DNA from: Bacteroidales bacterium
GTDB taxonomy: Bacteria; Bacteroidota; Bacteroidia; Bacteroidales; UBA4181
Reading direction: 5' to 3'
DNA: 33,002 nucleotides
Assembly (NCBI GenBank): GCA_031264715.1
Contig: JAISDP010000196.1
Location: 1 to 33,002, forward strand
A program made the position numbers and the translations under genes. Shown here piece by piece: positions 8,778 to 15,685 of the stretch (its first letter is position 1; every line of letters starts with the position of its first letter). The notes beneath the pieces were generated by a model, which was not told the origin of the DNA, did not search any database, and saw nothing but the letters and a program-made list of their open reading frames with translations.

Positions 8778-10178
8778 ATGAATCAACCATATAAGATTGC
8801 AGACATCAGCCTGGCCGATTTCGGGCGCAAGGAAATTGAGATCGCAGAAAAGGAGATGCCGGGGCTGATGGCTATCCGTAAGAAATATGCCGTCGAACAG
8901 CCGTTGAAAGGCGCACGGATTACCGGTTCGCTGCACATGACCGTCCAAACGGCCGTGCTCATCGAAACCCTGACCGCCCTGGGCGCACGGGTACGGTGGG
9001 CAAGTTGCAACATCTTTTCCACGCAGGATCACGCTGCGGCCGCTATTGCCGCTGCGGGCGTCCCCGTGTTTGCATGGAAAGGCGAAACCCTTGAAGAATA
9101 CTGGTGGTGTACCGAACAGGCGCTCGCTTTCGAAGGCGGTTTGGGGCCCAACCTGATCGTGGACGACGGCGGCGATGCTACCCTGCTGATCCATTGGGGA
9201 TTTAAGGCCGAGGACGACCCGAAATCCATTGAACGTACACCCGCCAATAAAGAGGAAGGCGTGATACTCGACCTTTTGAAAAAAACGCTGGCCGTCGATT
9301 CCGGTAAATGGCACCGCGTAGTAAAGGAAATGCGCGGCGTCTCCGAAGAAACCACCACCGGCGTGCACCGCTTGTACCGGATGAAGGAACGCGGCGAACT
9401 GCTTTTCCCAGCCATTAATGTGAATGATTCGGTAACCAAGTCTAAATTCGACAATTTGTACGGGTGTCGCGAATCGCTGGCCGACGGTATCAAACGTGCT
9501 ACCGACGTGATGATTGCCGGCAAAGTAGTTGTAGTGCTGGGTTATGGCGATGTGGGTAAAGGTTGCGCCAGGTCGATGCGGGCGTACGGCGCGCGCGTCA
9601 TCATTACCGAGATCGATCCGATATGCGCCCTGCAAGCCGCCATGGAGGGTTTCGAAGTAACCACCATGGAGGAAGCCGTGAAGGAAGGCAATGTTTTCGT
9701 GACCACTACCGGCAACCGTGATGTAATTACTATCGAGCACCTGGCCGCTATGAAAGATCAAGCTATTGTGTGCAATATCGGGCATTTCGACAACGAAATA
9801 CAAGTGGACAGGCTGGAAAACTATCCCGGCATCCGCAAAGTCAACATCAAACCACAGGTGGACAAGTACGTTTTCCCCAACGGTTGCGCCATCTTCCTGT
9901 TAGCCGAAGGCCGCCTGGTGAACCTCGGCTGCGCTACGGGTCATCCTTCATTCGTGATGAGCAATTCGTTCAGTAACCAAACCCTGGCGCAGCTCGATCT
10001 GTGGAAAAACCGGTACGGGATTGATGTATACCGGTTGTCGAAAAAATTGGATGAAGAAGTCGCCAGGTTGCACCTGGAGCAACTTGGTGTGAAACTCACC
10101 AGACTGACCGGCGAACAGGCAAACTACATCGGCGTGCCGCCGGAAGGCCCTTACAAGCCGGAACATTACCGGTATTGA
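8778..10178 (+). CDS. ahcY: Adenosylhomocysteinase
   Basis: A 466-residue NAD-dependent enzyme that splits S-adenosylhomocysteine into adenosine and homocysteine, relieving product inhibition of methyltransferases. Motifs are GSLHMTVQTAVLIETL with NIFSTQDHAAAA (substrate domain), the Rossmann loop GYGDVGKGCARSM (from about residue 255), NIGHFDNEI, GCATGHPSFVMSNSF and the conserved C-terminal KPEHYRY that reaches into the neighbouring subunit. The roughly 35-residue insert around KSIERTPANKEEGVILDLL is typical of bacterial forms. The ATG at 8778 follows ribF by 25 bp in an AT-rich gap with two ATTATCATC repeats. It converges on the DUF4249 gene. Cytoplasmic tetramer by family knowledge. Confidence 0.96.
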   Translation: MNQPYKIADISLADFGRKEIEIAEKEMPGLMAIRKKYAVEQPLKGARITGSLHMTVQTAVLIETLTALGARVRWASCNIFSTQDHAAAAIAAAGVPVFAWKGETLEEYWWCTEQALAFEGGLGPNLIVDDGGDATLLIHWGFKAEDDPKSIERTPANKEEGVILDLLKKTLAVDSGKWHRVVKEMRGVSEETTTGVHRLYRMKERGELLFPAINVNDSVTKSKFDNLYGCRESLADGIKRATDVMIAGKVVVVLGYGDVGKGCARSMRAYGARVIITEIDPICALQAAMEGFEVTTMEEAVKEGNVFVTTTGNRDVITIEHLAAMKDQAIVCNIGHFDNEIQVDRLENYPGIRKVNIKPQVDKYVFPNGCAIFLLAEGRLVNLGCATGHPSFVMSNSFSNQTLAQLDLWKNRYGIDVYRLSKKLDEEVARLHLEQLGVKLTRLTGEQANYIGVPPEGPYKPEHYRY

Positions 10179-10224
10179 GGATTTGCACATATCCTCCCGC
10201 TGTGTGTTATTTCATACCAAAGGC

Positions 10225-10284
10225 AGAAGAAATTCCGGTTGATATAATGGAAATACGCTTTATTTTTTCAACCGGAATTCTTCT
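10225..10284. terminator. Long inverted repeat between convergent ahcY and DUF4249 genes
   Basis: The left arm (10225-10242) and right arm TCAACCGGAATTCTTCT (10268-10284) pair over 17 bp with one bulged A, around a 25-nt loop. The right arm covers the last codons of the DUF4249 gene. Its place between two converging genes fits a bidirectional terminator, with the A/T-rich loop segment TATTTTTT on one side. Confidence 0.5.
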
Positions 10285-11237
10285 TTCACCACAGTATCGG
10301 CATAGCGACTGGGAAATGCAGCGAAAAAGCCTGACACGGGGACGCCGCTGCCGACGCAACGGATATTTGTTTCCACATTGGCCGGCGGCCCGCTGAAAAT
10401 CGGGTTCGAACCGCGTATTTCCGAGCGCACATTGCTGATGAAAGTAGCATACTCTTTCGGAATGGCATTAATATTGAGCGTCACTTTGTCGCCGGCGCGC
10501 AGTATTTCAACTTCTGCGTCTGCGTCTTCGGGGGCCTGGTTCAGGTAGTAGCACGCCACTCCGTTTATGTATTGCCCGTTAATGAATTTGTCGTCCATTA
10601 TAAAAAACTTATTGATGGTAGAGTTGACGGTCACATCGTTGATGGCGACAAAGATGCTGTAAAAATTTTCTTCGGGCATATCCTGGGCGTACAGAAGCAC
10701 TTCCACCATGTTCTTGAAAACAGCGGACGCCTGCAACCCCACCGAATCGATAAAATTGATGCGGGTAAGATATGATGACGATTGATAATGTTCGGGGACA
10801 TGATCGCCGTCGAAATCAAGGCGGACATCCAGCGTATAGGTTTTACCCTCTTCGCCGTATACATCGGCGGCTGTCTGATACAAGCCGGCCACCGTATCAT
10901 TCCTGGCCAGCGGTATCACCTTTCCGTCGTTATCCGAAACAGTAACCGTAGCATTGTTGATGCCTTCGGGACTGTCGGTAGTGAAATAGCCTGCCGAACG
11001 GGTGATCCGTATCGAATGTTGCATGGTGTCGGTGGTGATATAGCCATAAATGACTAATCGTGGCGGCGCATCGTCGGTTTCAATGCTGATGCGTTCGGTG
11101 CAGGCGGCTGCTGCAATTACCGGGAGCAAACACCATAACGCCAGCCTGACAGGCCTGATGGATGATTGCCGCAGGAAGTCTGCCGTATATTTGGAACCTG
11201 ACAGGTTGCCAGGGTATCTGTTAAAAAATTTTTCCAC
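10260..11237 (-). CDS. DUF4249-like lipoprotein
   Basis: About 325 residues resembling the Bacteroidetes DUF4249 family: after a hydrophobic segment ending in VIAAAAC comes TERISIETDDAPPRLVIYGYITTDTMQHSIRITRSAGYF, the usual family opening, then NATVTVSDNDGKVIPL and a GKTYTLDVRL strand. The Cys suggests a lipid anchor. No in-frame ATG precedes the lipobox. Candidate starts are GTG at 11237 (chosen, 8 bp after the lpxB stop) or TTG at 11282 inside lpxB. Either gives an unusually long segment before the signal core. DUF4249 genes normally sit beside a TonB-dependent receptor gene; here the upstream neighbour is lpxB. Role unknown; surface substrate handling is a guess from family context. Confidence 0.72.
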   Translation of the reverse strand: MEKFFNRYPGNLSGSKYTADFLRQSSIRPVRLALWCLLPVIAAAACTERISIETDDAPPRLVIYGYITTDTMQHSIRITRSAGYFTTDSPEGINNATVTVSDNDGKVIPLARNDTVAGLYQTAADVYGEEGKTYTLDVRLDFDGDHVPEHYQSSSYLTRINFIDSVGLQASAVFKNMVEVLLYAQDMPEENFYSIFVAINDVTVNSTINKFFIMDDKFINGQYINGVACYYLNQAPEDADAEVEILRAGDKVTLNINAIPKEYATFISNVRSEIRGSNPIFSGPPANVETNIRCVGSGVPVSGFFAAFPSRYADTVVKEEFRLKK

Positions 11238-11245
11238 TGTCGGAA

Positions 11246-12508
11246 TTAATATTTTGGGACCTGCTGCCCAATAACAGACCAAACTGTTTCGGCTGCTTTT
11301 TGGGAGGGCGTCATGTCGCCGGGTTTCAATTTCAGGAGATATTGCTGCGCTTCGTCCATTTGGGCTTTTGCCTTGTCGGATTGTTGCATCAGGTCAAGTA
11401 CTTTTGGGGTGATCAACGGTTCGCGGCAGTTTTCGAGCACAAATTCGGGAATCACAAACTTGTCCGCCAGTATATTGATCAGGTTGGCATATTTTGTCCC
11501 GGCAAAATGTTTCAATATCTTGTTGGTGACGTAACCGAACCTGTAAGCGATCACATGGGGTATGCCGAAAGCCGTGAGTTCCAGCGATACCGTCCCTGAT
11601 GCGGCCAGGGCGAACATGCTTGCCTGGAAAGCGGCGTACCGTTCGTATTGTCCCATAATGATGCGGTGAGGGACTTCCAGATCGGCAAAAGCAGCTTCCA
11701 CTTCGCGGGAAATAGCAGCTACCGACGGAATCACCACATACAGGTCGGGGAACGTTTTTTTCAGTTGCAGGAGCGCCTGCCTGAAAACGGGTATCAGCCG
11801 TTTGATCTCACTGTGGCGGCTTCCCGGCAGTACCGACATCAGTGTACATTGTTCGGGTATACCGTATTTTACCTTGAAGGCAACCGGATCGTTCACTAAG
11901 TTGGCCGTGGTTTCGATAACGGGATGTCCCACGAAAGTGCAATTCAGCCCGTACTTTTCAAAATAGGGCGGTTCGTAAGGGAGTAGCGCCATCAGCCGGT
12001 CAACTAACCGGGCGACGGTTTTGGCGCGACCTTTTTTCCATGCCCACACCTGCGGCGCGACATAATGTACTTTGGGTATTTTGCAGCCTTCCTTTTTCAA
12101 CCGGGCAAGCACCTGATGTACAAAACCCCAGCTATCAACCGTTACCACCACATCGGGACGCTGCTCGCGGATATCGGCCACAACCTGTTTCACCCGCCGC
12201 AGGATGACCCGCAGTTTGGGCACCACTTCCATGATCCCCATGACGGAAATTTCGGAAATGTCGAACAGGCTTTCGAAACCCATCGCGATCATGGTTTCGC
12301 CGCCCATCCCGGCAAACCGGATGCCCGGGTCCTTATCATGCAAAGCCTGCATCAGCCTCGATGCAAGCAGGTCGCCCGACGGCTCGCCGGCAATAATGTA
12401 TACTAACTTTTGCTGTCTGTTGTCCAAATTCTGTTTTTTGATTTGTTGCCCGAAAAGGCGCAGGAACGCAAAGAAATGACAGGAAGATAATACCGAGTGG
12501 ATATACAT
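11246..12508 (-). CDS. lpxB: Lipid-A-disaccharide synthase
   Basis: A glycosyltransferase (GT19) that joins UDP-2,3-diacylglucosamine and lipid X to form the lipid A disaccharide at the inner membrane. Recognisable parts are YIIAGEPSGDLLASRLMQAL (from about residue 38), GMGGETMIAMGFESLFDISEISVMGIMEVVPKL, VDSWGFVHQVLARLKK, VHYVAPQVWAWKKGRAK, VGHPVIET, SVLPGSRHSEIKRL and the late GTVSLELTAFGIPHV. The frame opens with ATG at 12508, giving 420 residues; family members are about 380 and begin just before the GE.SGD loop, so TTG at 12427 (393 residues) is an alternative start. A good promoter lies just upstream. The DUF4249 gene follows closely and may be cotranscribed. Confidence 0.93.
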   Translation of the reverse strand: MYIHSVLSSCHFFAFLRLFGQQIKKQNLDNRQQKLVYIIAGEPSGDLLASRLMQALHDKDPGIRFAGMGGETMIAMGFESLFDISEISVMGIMEVVPKLRVILRRVKQVVADIREQRPDVVVTVDSWGFVHQVLARLKKEGCKIPKVHYVAPQVWAWKKGRAKTVARLVDRLMALLPYEPPYFEKYGLNCTFVGHPVIETTANLVNDPVAFKVKYGIPEQCTLMSVLPGSRHSEIKRLIPVFRQALLQLKKTFPDLYVVIPSVAAISREVEAAFADLEVPHRIIMGQYERYAAFQASMFALAASGTVSLELTAFGIPHVIAYRFGYVTNKILKHFAGTKYANLINILADKFVIPEFVLENCREPLITPKVLDLMQQSDKAKAQMDEAQQYLLKLKPGDMTPSQKAAETVWSVIGQQVPKY

Positions 12509-12525
12509 CCCTGCATTTTTTTGCG

Positions 12526-12555
12526 CAAAGTTACAAAATTACAAATTGTTCGCAA
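12526..12555 (-). promoter_or_regulatory. Promoter of lpxB (TTG-N19-TAACTTTG)
   Basis: Read on the minus strand, TTG (12553-12555) is followed after 19 bp by TAACTTTG (12526-12533), an exact Bacteroidetes consensus. It lies in the 59-bp gap after galU, so lpxB can be transcribed apart from galU. The mRNA would start near 12520, about 12 nt before the ATG at 12508. Confidence 0.7.
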
Positions 12556-12567
12556 CCCCATTTTAAT

Positions 12568-13455
12568 TTAGGCATTTGCCCGCGCATCATCAATACCTTT
12601 GATGGTTTTGCGCAGGAATGTCTCGAACTGTACGGCAAACTCACGGCGATGCAAGGCAAATTCCACGGTGGTTTTCAGGAAGTCGAGCTTATTCCCGATA
12701 TCGTACCGTTTACCTTCGATTACCGACGCGATGATATTTTCCTGTTTCAGGAGCAGGCGCAAGGCATCGGTAAGTTGCACTTCGTTGCTTTTACCGCGTT
12801 CGGTACGTTCGATGGCCGGGAAAATCTGTGGCGTCAGGATGTAGCGTCCCGCTATTGCCAGGTCGGACGGCGCTTTGTCACATTCGGGCTTTTCCACCAA
12901 TTCCGACAGTTGCATGATCCGGTTGTTCAGTTGTGTGCCGCCCACAATCCCGTAGCGTGAAACCTTGTCGCGGGGAACGCGCTCCACAGCTATGGCGCAT
13001 TGGTGATACTGGTCGTAAGCGTCGACCAGTTGCTGGGTAACCGGGATCACAGAGTTGATAATGGTATCGCCCAGGAGTACGGCAAAAGGTTCGTTGCCGC
13101 AGTGGAACCGGGCATGGTAGATGGCATCGCCCAGGCCGCAGAGTTCCTTCTGGCGGATGAAATGGATATTAGCCATATCCTCGATGTGGCGGAGCTGGTT
13201 GTACAGCGTCTCGTCCTCCTGTTCCTGTATGCGCGCATCCAGTTCGGGATTCCTGTCGAAATGGTCTTCGATGGATCGCTTGCCTTTACCGGAAATAATC
13301 AAAATATCTTCGATGCCCGAATCGACACATTCCTGCACCACGTATTGGATGACGGGCGTGTCGATAATGGGCAGCATTTCCTTTGGTTGCGCCTTGGTTG
13401 CAGGCAAAAAACGAGTCCCGAGACCTGCTGCGGGGATAACTGCTTTTCTGATCAT
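12568..13455 (-). CDS. galU: UTP-glucose-1-phosphate uridylyltransferase
   Basis: A 295-residue cytoplasmic enzyme making UDP-glucose from UTP and glucose-1-phosphate. The N-terminal IRKAVIPAAGLGTRFLPATKAQPKEMLPI is the nucleotide-binding signature of the family, followed by QYVVQECVDSGIEDILIISGKGKRSIEDHFD and the later VELVEKPECDKAPSDLAIAGRYILTPQIF and the KRYDIGNKLDFLKTTVEFAL end. Length fits (about 290-300). ATG at 13455 gives the normal N-terminus; an upstream in-frame ATG (13500) would add 15 low-complexity residues coded by a 9-bp repeat. It follows a glucuronokinase-like gene by 100 bp on the same strand, suggesting it may also act on GlcA-1-P. Confidence 0.94.
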   Translation of the reverse strand: MIRKAVIPAAGLGTRFLPATKAQPKEMLPIIDTPVIQYVVQECVDSGIEDILIISGKGKRSIEDHFDRNPELDARIQEQEDETLYNQLRHIEDMANIHFIRQKELCGLGDAIYHARFHCGNEPFAVLLGDTIINSVIPVTQQLVDAYDQYHQCAIAVERVPRDKVSRYGIVGGTQLNNRIMQLSELVEKPECDKAPSDLAIAGRYILTPQIFPAIERTERGKSNEVQLTDALRLLLKQENIIASVIEGKRYDIGNKLDFLKTTVEFALHRREFAVQFETFLRKTIKGIDDARANA

Positions 13456-13555
13456 GTTTACGATAGCGTTTGTAGCGTTTACAGCGCTCCTGGCGCTCAT
13501 AACGCTTGTAGCGCCGGGGCGCTTTACGTTATGAGCGTTCGGGCGTTATGAACGC
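13456..13555 (-). repeat. 9-bp periodic repeat and mini-hairpins before galU
   Basis: Read on the minus strand, the bases just before galU fall into 9-nt units: GCTACAAGC, GTTATGAGC, GCCAGGAGC, GCTGTAAAC, GCTACAAAC. The units are in frame with galU, so an upstream ATG gives a (S/N)A-rich peptide. The remainder holds short dyads: GGCGTT-ATG-AACGCC (13542-13556), GCGCC-GG-GGCGC (13511-13522) and AGCGC-TCCTG-GCGCT (13483-13497). The first touches the stop codon of the upstream gene and could act as a terminator. Confidence 0.7.
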
Positions 13556-14551
13556 CTATAATACATAAGGTTTAATTACTCTTGCATTGATTTTCCGGAG
13601 GTTTACCACTAATTTGCTCAGGGTATCATCGTCGGGATACATGCCGATGATGGCGCCTCCCGAGCCCGAAAATTTGGCCGAAGCGCCCGATAAACGCGCA
13701 ACCCGCACAAGCTCCATGTTATTTTCGGAGATATTCATGATTTTGCACCGGAGATCGAAATTGTAATTGATCAACTGGTTCAAAGTCTTGTAATCCCTGT
13801 TGATGATGGCCTGTTTGCCTTCCACTGCCACATCGCCCAGCTCGCGGATGGTCTGGTGTACCAGTTCGTCGCCATTGTTGTAGCGTTCTTTCAGGTTGTT
13901 GAATACAGGCCCCGACACTTTGCTCAGGTCGGTCTTGTAGGCCATGTACAGTTTGGGAAGCATTGCAGGGTCCAGTCGCTGATACTTGCCGTGATTGTGC
14001 TTTTCCATGTATTTCCTGTCGAAATCCATATACACGCAGCCTTCATAAACCTGTATTACCCTGTCCTGCAAGCCGGCATTGATGGACAATTCCTCGGTTT
14101 CGGCAGCAAGCACGAGACTGGGCACCACTTCAACCGGTACCTGCACGCCGTAGAACTGCATCAAGGCGCGCATGGCGGCGGTAGCGATGGCGCTGGATCC
14201 GGCCATACCTACCTGGCGCGGTATGGACGATTCGTAGCGTATGGTGAAGTTCTTGTTTGCCAGCTTGATCCGGTTCAAATCACAATATTCGCAGAAGCGC
14301 TTGATTACGGCTTTAATCAGGCGCCTGCCTCCGTAATAACCGTTTTGCCTGATGGTTTCGGTCAGATGGTATATGTTGCGGAAACTGTTCCGGTCAACCT
14401 CCATTTCCTCTATTACCAGTTCGGGAGTTTGGTACAGTGACACGATCGCCCCGAAATTCTTGACAATAATCGAAATCGTTTTTCCAAAATACCCGTCCGA
14501 CGGATTTCCCAGCAATCCGGCACGAGCATATGCCCTACATTCTATGATCAT
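13556..14551 (-). CDS. GHMP kinase, probable glucuronokinase
   Basis: A 331-residue GHMP-superfamily sugar kinase. Motif 1 is ARAGLLGNPSDGYFGKTIS (10-27), motif 2 is the ATP-binding PRQVGMAGSSAIA (111-123) and motif 3 is GASAKFSGSGGAIIG (about 289-303). The NPSDGYFGKTIS and RQ.G..GSSAI spellings resemble plant glucuronokinase rather than mevalonate or galactokinase, which suggests phosphorylation of D-glucuronate at C1. galU lies immediately downstream, so the product could pass on to UDP-glucuronate. The ATG at 14551 starts a normal N-terminus. Automated annotation may simply call it GHMP or mevalonate kinase. The kinase fold is certain from motifs; the sugar is inferred from recalled similarity. 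Confidence 0.8.
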   Translation of the reverse strand: MIIECRAYARAGLLGNPSDGYFGKTISIIVKNFGAIVSLYQTPELVIEEMEVDRNSFRNIYHLTETIRQNGYYGGRRLIKAVIKRFCEYCDLNRIKLANKNFTIRYESSIPRQVGMAGSSAIATAAMRALMQFYGVQVPVEVVPSLVLAAETEELSINAGLQDRVIQVYEGCVYMDFDRKYMEKHNHGKYQRLDPAMLPKLYMAYKTDLSKVSGPVFNNLKERYNNGDELVHQTIRELGDVAVEGKQAIINRDYKTLNQLINYNFDLRCKIMNISENNMELVRVARLSGASAKFSGSGGAIIGMYPDDDTLSKLVVNLRKINARVIKPYVL

Positions 14552-14586
14552 AATCGGAACCTGTAAAATGATTCTACTTCACGCGT

Positions 14587-14594
14587 CAAAAATA
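14587..14594 (-). promoter_or_regulatory. Possible -7 element for the GHMP kinase gene
   Basis: TATTTTTG on the minus strand matches TAnnTTTG and lies 35 bp before the ATG at 14551. No clear TTG is found at the normal -33 distance. Confidence 0.3.
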
Positions 14595-14647
14595 AGCATT
14601 TTGTTAACATGCGACGAAAAAAGACGAAAAAAGCGCATAATTGCAAC

Positions 14648-14686
14648 CCTGTAGAGCCTGTAGAGTTTGAAAAACATTTATCTTTG
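14648..14686 (+). promoter_or_regulatory. Promoter region of the ECF sigma gene with 9-bp direct repeat
   Basis: TATCTTTG (14679-14686) fits the -7 consensus and lies 16 bp before the ATG at 14703. The -33 region has no good TTG at 19-21 bp; instead CCTGTAGAG occurs twice in perfect tandem (14648-14656 and 14657-14665) across that place. A weak -33 with a direct repeat over it suggests an activator or autoregulatory site, which is inference only. Confidence 0.45.
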
Positions 14687-14702
14687 CCAAAAAAATACGC
14701 GA

Positions 14703-15275
14703 ATGTCCGAGTTCGATTCTGTCAATATTGCTGTAAAGGAACTGAAGGACGGTAATAAAAAAACATTTGAATGGATGTTTAAAGCCTATTACCGCGGGTT
14801 GTGTTTTTATGCAGAAGGGATCGTTGGGGAGAAAGAAGCCGCCGAAGAAATCGTAAGCGATTTCTTTATGAAATTATGGGAGAATCACGAAATCATACAC
14901 ATCACCACTTCATTGCAGGCCTATTTGTATAAAGGCATCTACAACAACAGTCTGAAATATCTGGAACACATTAAAGTATTAAATAAATACCGCGGATATG
15001 GCCGGTATATGGCTACTAACCACGACTTATTCCAACCGCAGGCCGATCAGCCTTTATCCATGCTGATATCCCGGGAGACGGTGGCCGAAATAGAAAATGC
15101 CATAGACGCCTTGCCCGCACAATGTAAGGAAGTATTCTCCCTGGCGCGTCTGGAAGGATTAAGTTATCAGGAAATAGCAGAAAAATTAGATATTTCCATT
15201 AATACAGTTCGTACACAGATCACCCGCGCAATGACTAAACTGCGGGAATCACTTGGAAAATTGATAAAAAATTAA
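14703..15275 (+). CDS. ECF-type RNA polymerase sigma factor
   Basis: A 190-residue sigma-70 family protein with only regions 2 and 4. Region 2 is at about residues 18-80 (FKAYYRGLCFYAEGIVGEKEAAEEIVSDFFMKLWEN), binding the -10 DNA and core polymerase. Region 4 is at about 130-185 (IDALPAQCKEVFSLARLEGLSYQEIAEKLDISINTVRTQITRAM), a helix-turn-helix for the -35 site. This spacing and the KLWE and SYQEIA spellings are those of Bacteroidetes ECF sigmas that drive SusC/SusD loci. The frame extends back to TTG at 14667, but that lies upstream of the -7 element, so ATG 14703 was taken. The next gene is susC after 410 bp; no FecR-type anti-sigma gene is present beside it. Confidence 0.92.
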   Translation: MSEFDSVNIAVKELKDGNKKTFEWMFKAYYRGLCFYAEGIVGEKEAAEEIVSDFFMKLWENHEIIHITTSLQAYLYKGIYNNSLKYLEHIKVLNKYRGYGRYMATNHDLFQPQADQPLSMLISRETVAEIENAIDALPAQCKEVFSLARLEGLSYQEIAEKLDISINTVRTQITRAMTKLRESLGKLIKN

Positions 15276-15685
15276 AAAAATTTATTTTCCCTGTCACATC
15301 TTTTTTGTCCTAACCGGTCTTATAATGTGATCGGCTTATCCGGTGAAGGATAACCCGTATCACATATCTGTAAAAAGTTATTCAAAATAAATCACTTAAC
15401 CTGTTTTGCCAATGGAGTAATCTGCAAGTAAATTAAAATACTGATCCTTTGCGAAAATAATAGATGTTTCGTAGAGGAGGAAAATTATAATTAAGAGATG
15501 CGAAATAAACAAGAAAGATATAACGGCTTTATGATGTGATGTGTAGCAAACAGTGCGTCGAATGTGTGTACATTGGACAGGATGCAACAACATTGAACAT
15601 TTATATCATTGATGTGTTATTTATTTTTCATCCCTAAAGAGAATTATACGAGCGAATTTTATAACAAATCTTAAATTACGGTTTT
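15276..15685 (+). other. 410-bp leader between sigma gene and susC1
   Basis: No gene is supported here; the only frame found (15396-15593, minus) lacks features of a real protein. The stretch is A/T-rich and contains the strong dyad at 15325-15365, a small AATGT-GTGT-ACATT dyad (15559-15572) and no exact TTG-N19-TAnnTTTG promoter. It is the expected place for a promoter read by the upstream ECF sigma, but I could not assign its sequence. Confidence 0.6.
15325..15365 (+). promoter_or_regulatory. Strong 41-nt stem-loop downstream of the sigma gene
   Basis: ATGTGAT-CGG-c-TTATCC pairs with GGATAA-c-CCG-t-ATCACAT around the loop GGTGAA. That is 16 base pairs with one C/C mismatch and one bulged T. 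It begins 50 bp after the sigma stop codon and is not followed by a T-run. It may end the sigma transcript, form an RNA control element in the susC1 leader, or be a DNA-binding site for a dimeric regulator (outer halves ATGTGAT/ATCACAT). Confidence 0.6.

Noticed and set aside
8763..9803. 346-codon minus-strand frame opposite ahcY
   Set aside because: It is the antisense shadow of a strongly conserved gene with biased codons; its translation has no recognisable motifs.
13000..13551. 183-codon plus-strand frame opposite galU
   Set aside because: Antisense to galU, with composition of a shadow frame and no plausible start region.
15396..15593. Small minus-strand gene (65 codons) in the susC1 leader
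   Set aside because: Low-complexity hydrophobic translation from A/T-rich DNA, opposite strand to the operon, no promoter or start signal. An anti-sigma gene would need a longer, FecR-like frame, which is absent.
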